NCBI RefSeq assembly: GCF_900105115.1
Contig: NZ_FNRV01000001.1
Location: 5,331,001 to 5,395,000, forward strand
DNA: 64,000 nt
Reading direction: 5' to 3'
DNA from: Pseudomonas mohnii
GTDB lineage: Bacteria; Pseudomonadota; Gammaproteobacteria; Pseudomonadales; Pseudomonadaceae
This document shows, piece by piece, positions 8,394-16,382 of the stretch. The position numbers and the translations under genes were made by a program. The notes below the pieces were generated by a model, which ran no database searches, had not been told where the DNA came from, and saw only the letters and a program-made list of their open reading frames with translations. Numbering within the stretch: the first letter of the stretch is position 1; each line of letters opens with the position of its first letter.

Positions 8394-9722
8394 TCAGTGG
8401 CTAGAGCTACCGGTCATTTCCAGTGCCATGTCGCTGGCATAGCTGTCGGTCATGCCGGCGATGAAGTCGATCATGCGCAGGAACGACGCGTGTAACGGGC
8501 CGTTGGGGTCGGGTGCATTGTTGCCCAGCAGGTCGAGAACCCGCCGACTCTTGAACGATGGCGTCCGACCGCCGTGTTGCTCAAGTGCCGCGCCGCAGAA
8601 AGCGTTAAGCAGGATTTCCAGCGTGGTGTAGGCGCCGATTTCGTGCAGGGTCTTGCGCTTGTCCTGGAAGATTTTCTTGCGCGCCATGTCCTTGGCGTTC
8701 AGAACGCAGCGTTTGGCGGGGCCGTGCATGTGCTCTACCAAGTCGCCGTGCAGGGTGCCGGCCAGCAGTGCGTCCTGTTGCTCGACAAAGGCCCGGGCCG
8801 CCGCATTGGTCAAATGCTCGATGGCTTTGCCTCGCAGGATCGCCAGTTTGCGCCGGCGAGAATCCTGCGGACCAAGCTGGCGATAGGTTTCCGGCAGGTC
8901 ATCGCCCACCAGATTCAGCAACAGGGACTCGACTTCGGTGTATTCCAGCAGCTCCATTTCCAGGCCGTCTTCGAGATCGATCAACGCGTAGCAAATGTCA
9001 TCGGCGGCTTCCATCAGATACACCAGCGGGTGACGCGCCCAGCGTTGCTCTTCGAGTTGCGGCAGGCCGAGTTTGTGAGCGATCTGCTCCAGTAGCGGCA
9101 GCTCGCTCTGATAGCAACCGAATTTGTGTTTTTTGTAACCCAGCGAGTCGGCGTGCCGGGCCGTCCATGGATACTTCAGGTAGGTGCCCAGGGTCGCGTA
9201 GGTCAGACGCGTCCCACCGTCGAACTGGTGATACTCAAGCTGAGTCAGCACTCGGAAACCTTGGGCGTTACCTTCGAAATTGAGGAAGTCACTTCGTTCC
9301 GCTTCGCTCATCGCGTCCAGCCAGCCACGGCCGGCGGCTTGCAGGAACCAGTGCCGAATCGCATCTTCACCGGAATGCCCGAACGGCGGATTGCCGATGT
9401 CATGTGCCAGGCAGGCTGATTGCACCACCATCCCGAGGTCACTGGGTTCGCACCAGTCGGGCAGGGCGCCGCGGATGGTTTCGCCGACACGCATGCCCAG
9501 TGATCGACCGACGCAGCTCACTTCAAGGGAATGGGTCAGACGGGTGTGGATATGGTCGTTGCTCGAAACCGGATGAACCTGGGTTTTGCGCCCGAGGCGG
9601 CGAAACGCACCCGAAAAAATGATGCGGTCATGGTCTTTGTGAAAGGGGCTGCGCCCGAGTTCTTCCGGACTGTGCAGCGGTTTTCCAAGGCGTTCACGGG
9701 TAAGCAGGGTGTGCCAATCCAA
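8394..9722 (-). CDS. dgt: Deoxyguanosinetriphosphate triphosphohydrolase-like protein
   Basis: This is a 442-residue HD-superfamily enzyme that splits dNTPs to deoxynucleosides and triphosphate, adjusting dNTP pools. The metal-binding residues are visible as RLTHSLEVS and [16 protein letters not shown], and the [12 protein letters not shown] segment is characteristic of the family. The length fits the short (type 2) dGTPase-like proteins. The start appears to be TTG at 9722, preceded by GGAGAGAACCAGCC, a good ribosome-binding site; no ATG is near. The gene stands alone between the receiver gene and the EAL gene, all on the same strand. Substrate preference cannot be read from sequence. Confidence 0.88.
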   Translation of the reverse strand: MDWHTLLTRERLGKPLHSPEELGRSPFHKDHDRIIFSGAFRRLGRKTQVHPVSSNDHIHTRLTHSLEVSCVGRSLGMRVGETIRGALPDWCEPSDLGMVVQSACLAHDIGNPPFGHSGEDAIRHWFLQAAGRGWLDAMSEAERSDFLNFEGNAQGFRVLTQLEYHQFDGGTRLTYATLGTYLKYPWTARHADSLGYKKHKFGCYQSELPLLEQIAHKLGLPQLEEQRWARHPLVYLMEAADDICYALIDLEDGLEMELLEYTEVESLLLNLVGDDLPETYRQLGPQDSRRRKLAILRGKAIEHLTNAAARAFVEQQDALLAGTLHGDLVEHMHGPAKRCVLNAKDMARKKIFQDKRKTLHEIGAYTTLEILLNAFCGAALEQHGGRTPSFKSRRVLDLLGNNAPDPNGPLHASFLRMIDFIAGMTDSYASDMALEMTGSSSH

Positions 9723-9820
9723 GGCTGGTTCTCTCCGTCAGGTGACTGATTGCTTTAGCTTCCCGGTTCGCATCAGGACCTGCAAGGGAAAAACACGCCT
9801 ACCTGCAGGTGCAAGACCGG

Positions 9821-9877
9821 CCGGCGATGGTGGTGCAGCGGGCGCTGCAACGTCGAGTCAGCTGTCGCCATCGCCGG
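9821..9877. repeat. Nested inverted repeat at the 3' end of the EAL gene
   Basis: CCGGCGATGG (9821-9830) pairs with CCATCGCCGG (9868-9877). Inside it lies a second stem, TGCAGCG/CGCTGCA (9834-9849). It sits between the EAL stop codon and the TTG start of dgt, and probably marks the 3' end of the EAL transcript. It has no T tract, so the terminator role is inferred. Confidence 0.45.
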
Positions 9878-9890
9878 GCGGTCCCGGCTC

Positions 9891-11054
9891 CTAGAGCCCG
9901 ACGGCATCGATATCGATCAGCAGCAAGCGTTCGCCATTGTCGAAAAATTGCCCGGCGGTGAGGCAGTACTGATTGCTGGTGGCGTCGCGGTAAGTGTTGG
10001 AAAGGGTCAGTCGACGCTCATCCCAGCCCTCGGCCAACAGATGATAGAAATAGGGGCGCCACGACCAGTTGTGGCCCAGATAACGGTCATCGGCGACCCA
10101 GCCGTTATTGCGCCATTCAAGGTTTGGCGTCAGTTGGGTTCCGTGCCGGTCGCATTGATAGAAGCGCAACAGCCAGGGAAAGGCATCCAGTTGGGGCAGG
10201 GCACTGAGCGGGGCGCGGTTTTGTGCCCAGGCTTGCAGGATCGCCATCAGTTCGCCGAGTTGCTGGCGCATGTTCATCAAACGACCACGCTCGGCCAGCT
10301 TTTGCTGAACATAACGCTGGCGCAGTTGTGCAAAGCGCTCGACAAAGGCGTCGGTGGCGAAGAAGTCCTCTTGCGCCCCGGCAAACAGAAAACCCTGCAC
10401 GTAGCGTGAGCCGCATTCCAGGGCAAAATTCAGTTGGGCTTCGGTTTCCACACCTTCGGCGATGATCCAGCAACCGGTTTTCTCGGCCATCAAGGCCAGG
10501 GCCTTGACCACGTCAGTGCTGGGCCCACCCAGCGCCGCCGCCTGGAACAGGCGCATGTCGAGCTTGAGAATGTCTGGCTGCAACGCCAGAACGCGATCGA
10601 GTTGGGAGTAGCCGGCACCGAAATCGTCGATGGCGATCCGTGCGCCGGCCTGACGGTAACGCGTCACCACTTGGGCCAGACGCTGGATATCGCCCCCCAG
10701 TTCCGTGATCTCGAAGACGATTCGCCGTGGATCGATCCCCTGACTGCTCAGTTGCTTGAGGCTCGGCAGCGGCTGGTCCGGACGCAGGCGGCTGATCCAG
10801 CGGGGTGAAATGTTCAGGCTCATGAACCAGTCGGAAGGCGCTTCATGCAGACGCCTCAAGGCGTCATCGCGCAATTGGCGATCCAGCCGACGCAGGACGA
10901 TGGCGTTTGTTCGCGGGTCGGCGAACAGCGGACCCACTGACGCCAGTTGACCGTCGGCTTGCCGCAGTCGACCCAGTGCCTCAACACCCGCGATACGGCC
11001 CGTAGCGGTATCGATGAACGGTTGAAAGCAAGCGAGCGGTTGCCCGTCGATCAC
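9891..11054 (-). CDS. EAL-domain cyclic-di-GMP phosphodiesterase with YkuI_C-like C-terminus
   Basis: This is a 387-residue soluble protein. Residues 1-240 form an EAL domain with the expected catalytic motifs: GVEALGRL, SLNISPRW, FEITELGG, IAIDDFGAGYS, ILKLDM, IIAEGVE and VQGFLF. It should therefore be an active phosphodiesterase yielding pGpG. The last 140 residues (from about 285, FYQCDRHG to LLLIDIDAVGL) resemble the PAS/Cache-like C-terminal domain of B. subtilis YkuI, possibly a small-ligand sensor. The GTG start at 11054 has an excellent ribosome-binding site, GGAGGCCTC. It is the second c-di-GMP-degrading enzyme near the Roc-like genes. Confidence 0.87.
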   Translation of the reverse strand: MIDGQPLACFQPFIDTATGRIAGVEALGRLRQADGQLASVGPLFADPRTNAIVLRRLDRQLRDDALRRLHEAPSDWFMSLNISPRWISRLRPDQPLPSLKQLSSQGIDPRRIVFEITELGGDIQRLAQVVTRYRQAGARIAIDDFGAGYSQLDRVLALQPDILKLDMRLFQAAALGGPSTDVVKALALMAEKTGCWIIAEGVETEAQLNFALECGSRYVQGFLFAGAQEDFFATDAFVERFAQLRQRYVQQKLAERGRLMNMRQQLGELMAILQAWAQNRAPLSALPQLDAFPWLLRFYQCDRHGTQLTPNLEWRNNGWVADDRYLGHNWSWRPYFYHLLAEGWDERRLTLSNTYRDATSNQYCLTAGQFFDNGERLLLIDIDAVGL

Positions 11055-11112
11055 GAGGCCTCCTTAGCAGATCTTGTTTTTGGAATGAGCCTGATCACCG
11101 GGTGGGCGAACA

Positions 11113-11144
11113 GGGCTGAACCCCTCTATAAAGAGGCTCAGCCC
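11113..11144. terminator. Imperfect hairpin after the yqjD/E/K-like operon
   Basis: GGGCTGA and TCAGCCC form the outer stem, with CTCT/AGAG as the inner stem. The element lies between the stop of the 114-residue membrane-associated gene and the EAL start. It could end the upstream leftward operon. There is no clear T run, so confidence is modest. Confidence 0.35.
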
Positions 11145-11180
11145 GTGCGTGTTGCAAGAATGCAGCCAGATAGCGATGGT

Positions 11181-11525
11181 TTACTGTTTACGCGATGAGC
11201 CTTGCAAGATCAGCTTGATCAGGGGCACCAATGTGGTGCCAAGCCGAACCAGCCGGGTCAGGCTGCTCAGCCCTCCGCCGTTTTTTGCGCCCTTGCCGGT
11301 CAGGAAACCGAGCAAAGTTACGGCGGCTACGCCCCAGAGCGGAGCGTGCTTGATGCCGAAGCCGTCCTGCAGGCTTTGCGTCATCCCGCGCACACGGTTC
11401 AGGGGTTGTAGCAGTTGCGCGGACTCGTGGCGGATTTCCTGGCGATGCATTTCCATGCGCAGGCGAATCAGCGCCTTGCGCATCTCTGTGCGCGTGCTGT
11501 TTCGAGGCAGTTCAGGCAGGCTCAT
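11181..11525 (-). CDS. Small membrane-associated protein at the yqjK position
   Basis: This is a 114-residue protein of unknown function, third gene of a yqjD-yqjE-yqjK-like operon. The N-terminal half is charged and helical (TEMRKALIRLRMEMHRQE). The second half has a hydrophobic stretch (WGVAAVTLLGFLTG) and another near the C-terminus (TTLVPLIKLIL), suggesting inner-membrane association. Its ATG overlaps the stop of the YqjE-like gene by four bases (ATGA), so translation is coupled. I recognise it by position and architecture rather than by clear sequence identity to YqjK. Confidence 0.7.
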   Translation of the reverse strand: MSLPELPRNSTRTEMRKALIRLRMEMHRQEIRHESAQLLQPLNRVRGMTQSLQDGFGIKHAPLWGVAAVTLLGFLTGKGAKNGGGLSSLTRLVRLGTTLVPLIKLILQGSSRKQ

Positions 11526-11911
11526 GGCAGCAGGCGCTCCCGGTCATTGGCCAACTCTTCCAGAGTGCCGTGGAAGGGAGAGGACTCATCGAAGATCGCC
11601 GCTTTCAGGCGCAGGCCACAGAAGAGGGCGGCGAGGGCGTAAAACACACAGAGCCCAATGATGGCCGGCAGACGATAGGTGTCCCAGAACAGGATCAGCA
11701 CCAGCGTCGACAACCCTACCAGCAACAGCAACGCAAACACCAGCGCCAACCCGGCAAACAGCAACAGGCTTACGGTGCGGGCTTTTTGTTCCTGCAGTTC
11801 GATGCCGAACAGCTCGACATGGCTGTGCAGCAGGCCCAGGAATGCAGCGCCCAGGCGCCGCGGTGAGGAGCTTTGCCCCGTCTCGGACGAACCGGATTCA
11901 CCGATTGCCAT
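11522..11911 (-). CDS. yqjE: YqjE-like inner-membrane protein (phage-holin-like fold)
   Basis: This is a 129-residue protein with two closely spaced hydrophobic hairpin helices (SLLLFAGLALVFALLLLVGL and a second around IIGLCVFYALAALF) after a soluble N-terminus. This is the pattern of the YqjE / Actinobacterial holin-X family. It is a housekeeping membrane protein that in E. coli is linked to ribosome-binding YqjD; it is not evidence of a prophage. The ATG at 11911 lies one base from the stop of the YqjD-like gene, consistent with one transcript. Confidence 0.8.
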   Translation of the reverse strand: MAIGESGSSETGQSSSPRRLGAAFLGLLHSHVELFGIELQEQKARTVSLLLFAGLALVFALLLLVGLSTLVLILFWDTYRLPAIIGLCVFYALAALFCGLRLKAAIFDESSPFHGTLEELANDRERLLP

Positions 11912-11912
11912 A

Positions 11913-12227
11913 TCAGCGCCGCGTCGCCAGCAGGCCAATCAGGAAGCCGACGCCGGCCGCGATCCCGACCGATTGCCATGGGTTGGCCTGGACATAGTCT
12001 TCGGTGGCAGTGACGGCTGCCTTGCCGCGGTCACGCAGGGAGTCTTCGGTCAGTCGCAAGGTTTCGCGGGCACGCAGCAGACTGTCGTGGATCTGGTCGC
12101 GCAGCTCGTCGGCCTGATCACCGGCCAGGGTGGCGGTGTGTTCGAGCAACCGTTCGGTGTCGTTGACCAGAGTCTGAAAATCGCTCATCAGGATTTCTTG
12201 AGCAGTCTTTGCCTTGATGCTGGCCAT
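11913..12227 (-). CDS. yqjD: DUF883 (YqjD/ElaB) membrane-anchored protein
   Basis: This is a 104-residue protein with a long amphipathic helical region (DFQTLVNDTERLLEHTATLA) and a C-terminal transmembrane helix near residues 83-101. It ends in LLATRR, the arginine-rich tail typical of YqjD/ElaB proteins, which tether to the inner membrane and can bind ribosomes in stationary phase. The ATG at 12227 follows GGAGATCACCC; upstream in-frame starts lack a site. It is the first gene of the three-gene yqjDEK-like operon. RpoS control is known for the E. coli family but not shown here. Confidence 0.85.
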   Translation of the reverse strand: MASIKAKTAQEILMSDFQTLVNDTERLLEHTATLAGDQADELRDQIHDSLLRARETLRLTEDSLRDRGKAAVTATEDYVQANPWQSVGIAAGVGFLIGLLATRR

Positions 12228-12435
12228 GGGTGATCTCCATAAGTGGCTTCTGAAACGTTCGAGTATGAGCCTTGGGTGAAGGTTCAGTACAAATGACTGG
12301 TACAACTTTTGCTATGTCGTGGTGCGTCAGTCTGCGCCGTTGCGCTGTCGCTGGGCATGATTTCAGTAAAACGTTAACTCAAACAATCAAAACCCGTGAA
12401 ATTGTCCCGGTCATCGTTGGCCATGACGAACCCTG

Positions 12436-12452
12436 TGCGCCAAATCGGTTCA
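12436..12452. promoter_or_regulatory. Candidate NtrC binding site upstream of amt
   Basis: TGCGCC-N5-GGTTCA matches the NtrC consensus TGCACC-N5-GGTGCA at 10 of 12 half-site positions. It lies about 40 bases upstream of the predicted -24 element, a workable enhancer position. The call is inferred from consensus only. Confidence 0.45.
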
Positions 12453-12488
12453 TTGGGGTGACCTGCTCGATGCGGGAAGGTCACAACT

Positions 12489-12503
12489 TGGTGCATGGAT
12501 TGC
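12489..12503 (+). promoter_or_regulatory. Candidate sigma-54 promoter of the ammonium transporter gene
   Basis: The sequence TGGTGCATGGATTGC keeps TGG at -24, TTGC at -12 and the required GG-N10-GC spacing. It ends 51 bases before the amt ATG. Together with the upstream NtrC-like site it suggests induction under nitrogen limitation, as usual for Amt genes. Confidence 0.55.
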
Positions 12504-12554
12504 CCGCACGAACTGCTTTGGTGCTTTTTTCAGCCTTAAAGGTCTGCCAAATCC

Positions 12555-13763
12555 ATGGAAAATCTGCAAAGTGCTGTGGACAGTCTGGTCCATAGCTCCA
12601 ATACATTGTTCATACTGATCGGCGCCGTCATGGTACTGGCCATGCACGCCGGTTTTGCCTTTCTTGAAGTCGGAACGGTTCGCCAAAAAAACCAGGTTAA
12701 CGCATTGTCGAAGATCCTCAGCGACTTCGCCGTTTCAACCCTGGCTTACTTCTTTATAGGCTATTGGATTTCCTACGGCGTCACTTTCATGCAACCGGCC
12801 GCGGTGATCAATGCCGATCACGGCTATGGCCTGGTGAAGTTTTTCTTTCTGCTGACCTTTGCGGCGGCGATCCCGGCGATCATTTCCGGGGGCATTGCCG
12901 AACGCGCCCGGTTCGTCCCGCAGTTGTGCGCGACCGCCTTGATCGTAGCGTTCGTCTATCCCTTTTTCGAGGGCATGATCTGGAACGGCAACTTTGGCTT
13001 GCAGGCCTGGTTGCTGGAACGTTTTGGCGCAGGTTTCCATGATTTTGCCGGCTCTGTGGTGGTCCATGCCATGGGCGGTTGGCTGGCGCTCGCGGCGGTG
13101 CTGTTGCTGGGGCCGCGTAATGGCCGTTATCGCGAAGGACGCCTGGTGGCGTTCGCGCCTTCGAGCATTCCCTTTCTGGCGTTGGGTTCATGGATCCTGA
13201 TTGTCGGCTGGTTCGGTTTCAACGTCATGAGCGCCCAAACCCTGCAAGGTGTCAGTGGATTGGTGGCGGTGAACTCATTGATGGCCTTGGTTGGCGGCAC
13301 CGTGGCGGCATTGATCGTCGGGCGCAATGACCCTGGCTTTCTGCACAACGGCCCATTGGCCGGGCTGGTGGCAATCTGTGCCGGTTCCGACCTGATGCAC
13401 CCGGTGGGCGCGCTGGTGACCGGTGCGATTGCCGGTGCGTTGTTCGTCTGGTGTTTCACTGCCGCTCAAAGCAAGTGGCATATCGACGATGTGCTGGGTG
13501 TCTGGCCCCTGCATGGCCTGTGTGGCGCGTGGGGCGGTATTGCTTGCGGTATTTTCGGTCAGGGTGCACTGGGTGGGTTGGGTGGGGTGAGCCTGATCAG
13601 CCAGTTAATTGGTACCGCGTTGGGCGTTGGCGTGGCATTGACCGGTGGTTTTGCGGTGTATGGCGTGATCAAGGCGCTCCATGGTCTGCGGTTGAGCCAG
13701 GAGGAGGAGTATTACGGTGCAGACTTGTCGGTACACAAGATTGGTGCCGTCAGTCAGGATTGA
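12555..13763 (+). CDS. amt: Ammonium transporter, Amt family
   Basis: This is a 402-residue inner-membrane channel that takes up ammonium/ammonia. About eleven hydrophobic helices are visible. The Amt signatures are present: HAGFAFLEVGTVRQKN in the first helices, the pore histidine segments VVHAMGGWLAL and WPLHGLCGAWGG (the twin-His pair), and the AIISGGIAER loop. There is no cleavable signal peptide, and no glnK partner lies next to it, so this is an extra Amt rather than the main glnK-amtB operon. The sigma-54/NtrC-like upstream sites point to nitrogen control. The ATG at 12555 is preceded by AAAGG at a somewhat long distance. Confidence 0.92.
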   Translation: MENLQSAVDSLVHSSNTLFILIGAVMVLAMHAGFAFLEVGTVRQKNQVNALSKILSDFAVSTLAYFFIGYWISYGVTFMQPAAVINADHGYGLVKFFFLLTFAAAIPAIISGGIAERARFVPQLCATALIVAFVYPFFEGMIWNGNFGLQAWLLERFGAGFHDFAGSVVVHAMGGWLALAAVLLLGPRNGRYREGRLVAFAPSSIPFLALGSWILIVGWFGFNVMSAQTLQGVSGLVAVNSLMALVGGTVAALIVGRNDPGFLHNGPLAGLVAICAGSDLMHPVGALVTGAIAGALFVWCFTAAQSKWHIDDVLGVWPLHGLCGAWGGIACGIFGQGALGGLGGVSLISQLIGTALGVGVALTGGFAVYGVIKALHGLRLSQEEEYYGADLSVHKIGAVSQD

Positions 13764-13862
13764 GACTGCTGAAATTCACGTTTCAAGGCAGAGGATTCAA
13801 TGGCTCGACGGCTTTTCGGGGCAGGCCTAGAATAAGCACTTCATTTTTTAGGTTGAGCGCTC

Positions 13863-14099
13863 ATGCTTCCTGAATGTCAGTTGTTCGGCACCCTCGGGTG
13901 CCATCTCTGTGAAGTGGCCGAAGCCATGCTGATGGAATTTGTTGAGCGCGGCTTGCTGGTGGAACTGGTGGATATCGCTGAGGACGAAACCTGGTTCGAA
14001 GCCTACAGTCTGCGCATTCCTGTTTTACGGCGGGTCGATAATGGCGCGGAGCTAGGCTGGCCGTTCAGTGCCGATGACGTGGTGGCGTTCCTGCGATAA
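13863..14099 (+). CDS. Glutaredoxin-family (DUF836-like) small thioredoxin-fold protein
   Basis: This is a 78-residue cytoplasmic protein with a redox motif GCHLCEVAE close to the N-terminus, the cis-proline region LRIPVL and the terminal AELGWPFSADDVVAFL. That is the pattern of the DUF836/YruB-like glutaredoxins found beside diverse Pseudomonas genes. It probably exchanges thiol-disulfide electrons; partner and substrate are unknown. It stands alone, about 100 bases after amt on the same strand, with its own weak ribosome-binding site. Confidence 0.8.
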   Translation: MLPECQLFGTLGCHLCEVAEAMLMEFVERGLLVELVDIAEDETWFEAYSLRIPVLRRVDNGAELGWPFSADDVVAFLR

Positions 14100-14177
14100 G
14101 CGTTTTTTGCGATGGCCTGTTCCCGCCTGTCGATCTTCGCGAATGATCCCCTTGGCTTAATCAATGCGATTCGGATA

Positions 14178-14193
14178 CTGTATGCGCATACAG
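14178..14193. promoter_or_regulatory. LexA (SOS) box
   Basis: CTGTATGCGCATACAG is a perfect palindrome that fits the CTGT-N8-ACAG LexA consensus exactly, including the AT next to each half. It sits 77 bases upstream of the GTG start of the next rightward gene, so that gene is predicted to be repressed by LexA and induced by DNA damage. Confidence 0.75.
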
Positions 14194-14269
14194 TTATCCG
14201 GATTGCCGACCTTGTCACCCCTGACTTCAGGGTTTGAGCAGGCGAGCCCGGGCGTGAGAGGGATGAATC

Positions 14270-14587
14270 GTGGTCAATGTCGAACAATTGAAAAGCAGCG
14301 TGAACCGGATGTCGGTGGACGTAGTACGCGAAGCGGTTCTCGAACTGCGTCTTGATGGTCTGGTGACGGAAGGCAAAACACCCTTCAACAAACTGCATTT
14401 CAATACCTGTTTTGCAGAAATCGAAGCCTTGTTTCAGCGCGCTGGCTATCACCGGCAACTGGACGTCGTGGGCTACCAGGGTTTGTTGTATGCGCTTTAT
14501 GACCCGGCGCGCTGGGAAGCGGTCGATGTGCTGCGCTGGCTCAAGGAATACACAGAAGCCGCGGCGCGCAAGCAGATTCCTGCTTGA
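14270..14587 (+). CDS. Conserved hypothetical protein, predicted SOS-regulated
   Basis: This is a 105-residue soluble protein that I do not recognise as a characterised family. It is mostly helical, with VVREAVLELRLDGLV, CFAEIEALFQRAGY and VDVLRWLKEYTEAAARKQ as notable stretches. It has no signal peptide, membrane segment or enzymatic motif. The GTG at 14270 follows AGAGGGA at eight bases and is the only start with a ribosome-binding site. A perfect LexA box lies upstream, so damage induction is expected. A small LexA-controlled protein of this type may modulate a repair or cell-division protein; that is inference. Confidence 0.72.
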   Translation: MVNVEQLKSSVNRMSVDVVREAVLELRLDGLVTEGKTPFNKLHFNTCFAEIEALFQRAGYHRQLDVVGYQGLLYALYDPARWEAVDVLRWLKEYTEAAARKQIPA

Positions 14588-14657
14588 GAATCTCTTCTAG
14601 GCTCACTCCTGTCTCTGTCGGATAATGCCGCCCTGCATTGAGGGTTAGAGCTTTCGT

Positions 14658-15548
14658 ATGTCCACTTCAACTTTTTCGGCTGCACACCACCAGGCGAGCA
14701 CGCTCTATTTGCCCCCCGGCCCGTGGCAGACCGTGCTCGACTGCCTGTGCGAGCACTTCAGTGCCATCGGGCGTGAACAATGGCTGGATCGAATTGCCCG
14801 CGGCCGCGTCCTCGACGGGCAAGGTGCGCCGATCACCGTTGATCTGCCTTACAGGGAAGGCCTGAGAATTCACTATTTTCGCGAAATACCGGACGAAAAA
14901 ACGATCCCGGTGGTCGAGTCGATTTTGTACGCGGATGAGCATCTGGTCGTGGCAGACAAGCCGCACTTTCTGCCTGTGACTCCGGCGGGGGAGTATGTGG
15001 AGCAGACCTTGCTCAGACGGTTGATTCGTCGCCTGGATAACCCGCACCTGGTGCCCTTGCATCGAATTGACCGGCATACCGCGGGGCTTGTGTTGTTTTC
15101 TGCCAACCCGCAGAGCCGATCGGCGTATCAGTCGTTGTTTCCTGCGCGGCAGATCGAGAAACGGTACGAGGCCATTGCCGGGGCATTGCCTGATCTCTCA
15201 TTTCCCTTGGTGCACAAGAGCCGTCTTGTCGATGGCGAGCCTTTTTTCCGCATGCAGGAAGGGCCGGGCGCCAGCAATACCGAGACAGCCGTCGAGATCA
15301 GGGAGAAAAACGGGGATCTCTGGCGTTATGGACTTTACCCGGTGACGGGCAAGAAGCATCAGCTGCGGGTACACATGACGGCGCTGGGTGCGAGCATTTG
15401 TAATGATCCGTTTTATCCCCGGGTGCTCAAGGATGTCGAGGATGACTACGCCAATCCTTTGAAGTTGCTGGCCCAAGGACTGAAATTTGTCGACCCGGTC
15501 ACGGGGCAGGAACGAGAGTTCGAGAGCGCCATTACCCTTCAATGGTGA
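14658..15548 (+). CDS. RluA-family pseudouridine synthase
   Basis: This is a 296-residue RNA-modifying enzyme that converts uridine to pseudouridine in rRNA or tRNA. The catalytic region reads LHRIDRHTAGLVLFS, with the aspartate of the HRLDxxTSG-type motif present. Further family motifs are VVADKPHFLPVTP upstream and ITPVTG-like GLYPVTGKKHQLRVHM downstream. No S4 domain is present; about 85 residues precede the catalytic domain. The ATG is preceded by GAGGGTTAGAG. The gene is monocistronic by spacing. The exact target base cannot be read from sequence. Confidence 0.87.
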   Translation: MSTSTFSAAHHQASTLYLPPGPWQTVLDCLCEHFSAIGREQWLDRIARGRVLDGQGAPITVDLPYREGLRIHYFREIPDEKTIPVVESILYADEHLVVADKPHFLPVTPAGEYVEQTLLRRLIRRLDNPHLVPLHRIDRHTAGLVLFSANPQSRSAYQSLFPARQIEKRYEAIAGALPDLSFPLVHKSRLVDGEPFFRMQEGPGASNTETAVEIREKNGDLWRYGLYPVTGKKHQLRVHMTALGASICNDPFYPRVLKDVEDDYANPLKLLAQGLKFVDPVTGQEREFESAITLQW

Positions 15549-15709
15549 TGAACCAGGGCGTTTTATTTAGCCGTGCCTGCAAAAAATATCGAATTTAAGG
15601 GCCGCTCTACAGTCAGTTGATAAGGCCTCGCGATCTTGGCTTTCAACGACCTCGGCATAGCAGCCGGATCGCCCGGTAGCACCGAGACCTATCGTGCAAG
15701 GAAACCCCC

Positions 15710-15988
15710 ATGAAACGTACCGCTTTCGCTGGAATATTCATTTGCGCTGCAATGTTGGCCTCTCCTGCATTCGCCGCAGACAACAATCTATGCACCGCCA
15801 AGCTTCAGGAGCTCAAGGACAAAGTCACGAGCCTGCCAGCCACCTCTGAAAACACCACCATGGAAATCAGGCGGTTGTTGGCCAGTGCCGAAGCGTCCAA
15901 GCTTGCCGGGGATAACACGAAATGCGTTACCGAAGCTACGCAAGCCCTGTCACGCGCGGATAAGCTGAGCAACGAACCGAATCCGTAA
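15710..15988 (+). CDS. Small secreted hypothetical protein
   Basis: This is a 92-residue protein with a clear Sec signal peptide (MKRTAFAGIFICAAMLASPA, cleavage after AFA). The mature part of about 70 residues is helical, has two cysteines (NLCTAKL and TKCVTEA) that may form a disulfide, and an acidic/basic heptad-like region. It is likely periplasmic; the function is unknown. AAGGAAACCCCC before the ATG is a strong ribosome-binding site. Similar small exported proteins are common in Pseudomonas, but I do not know a named homologue. Confidence 0.75.
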   Translation: MKRTAFAGIFICAAMLASPAFAADNNLCTAKLQELKDKVTSLPATSENTTMEIRRLLASAEASKLAGDNTKCVTEATQALSRADKLSNEPNP

Positions 15989-16034
15989 TCGCGTCAATCC
16001 GATTCGGCTTCATGAATTTGATGCGGACAAAAAA

Positions 16035-16060
16035 ATGCCCCGACGAGTCGGGGCATTCTT
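16035..16060. terminator. Bidirectional intrinsic terminator
   Basis: ATGCCCCGAC and GTCGGGGCAT form a 10-bp perfect stem around a tiny loop. T-rich sequence lies on the right and an A run on the left, so it can end transcription from both sides. It lies between the convergent secreted-protein gene and the DUF903 lipoprotein gene. Confidence 0.85.
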
Positions 16061-16083
16061 GTATCCGGTGTCCGCTGCGCGAA

Positions 16084-16305
16084 TTACAACTCTTTAACGG
16101 TACGAACCTGATCCTTATTGATGCGGGTCTGTTTGCCATCCAGTTGTTCGAATTCGTAGAAGCCCGAATCCTTGTCATAGTGTGGCGTGTCGACGGCCTG
16201 GATTTCACGACCGTCGTTCAAGGTGATCACTGCAGGCGACGCGCAACCGGCCAGGGTAGCGAGGCCCAGTGCGAGCGTGAAAGTGGCCAGGATCCGTTGA
16301 GTCAT
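16084..16305 (-). CDS. YgdI/YgdR-family (DUF903) lipoprotein
   Basis: This is a 73-residue lipoprotein. The signal peptide ends in the lipobox LATLAGCAS, so the cysteine near residue 21 is lipidated. The mature domain has the DUF903 pattern: ITLNDGREIQAVDTPHYD, then FYEFEQLDGKQTRINKDQV. This is a small SH3-like beta barrel anchored in the outer or inner membrane. The precise role is unknown. GGAGATACACCC precedes the ATG. It ends at the shared bidirectional terminator. Confidence 0.88.
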   Translation of the reverse strand: MTQRILATFTLALGLATLAGCASPAVITLNDGREIQAVDTPHYDKDSGFYEFEQLDGKQTRINKDQVRTVKEL

Positions 16306-16382
16306 GGGTGTATCTCCGAAAATGAATTCTTTTGGTTACTGAGCTTGAGACGTATGCAGAACGTGCAAGTTCCTTGATAGGT

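Larger units (their letters stand above)
12228..12554. other. Intergenic region between the yqjD-like operon and amt
   Basis: These 327 bases separate divergent genes. The right half holds the NtrC-like and sigma-54-like sites listed separately. The left half must contain the promoter of the leftward yqjDEK-like operon, but I could not pick a convincing -35/-10 pair. No open reading frame in it looks real. Confidence 0.6.

Noticed and set aside
11522..11911. Phage holin-like protein as evidence of a prophage
   Set aside because: The YqjE family has a holin-like fold but sits in a yqjDEK-like housekeeping operon. No capsid, tail, integrase or lysis gene is nearby.
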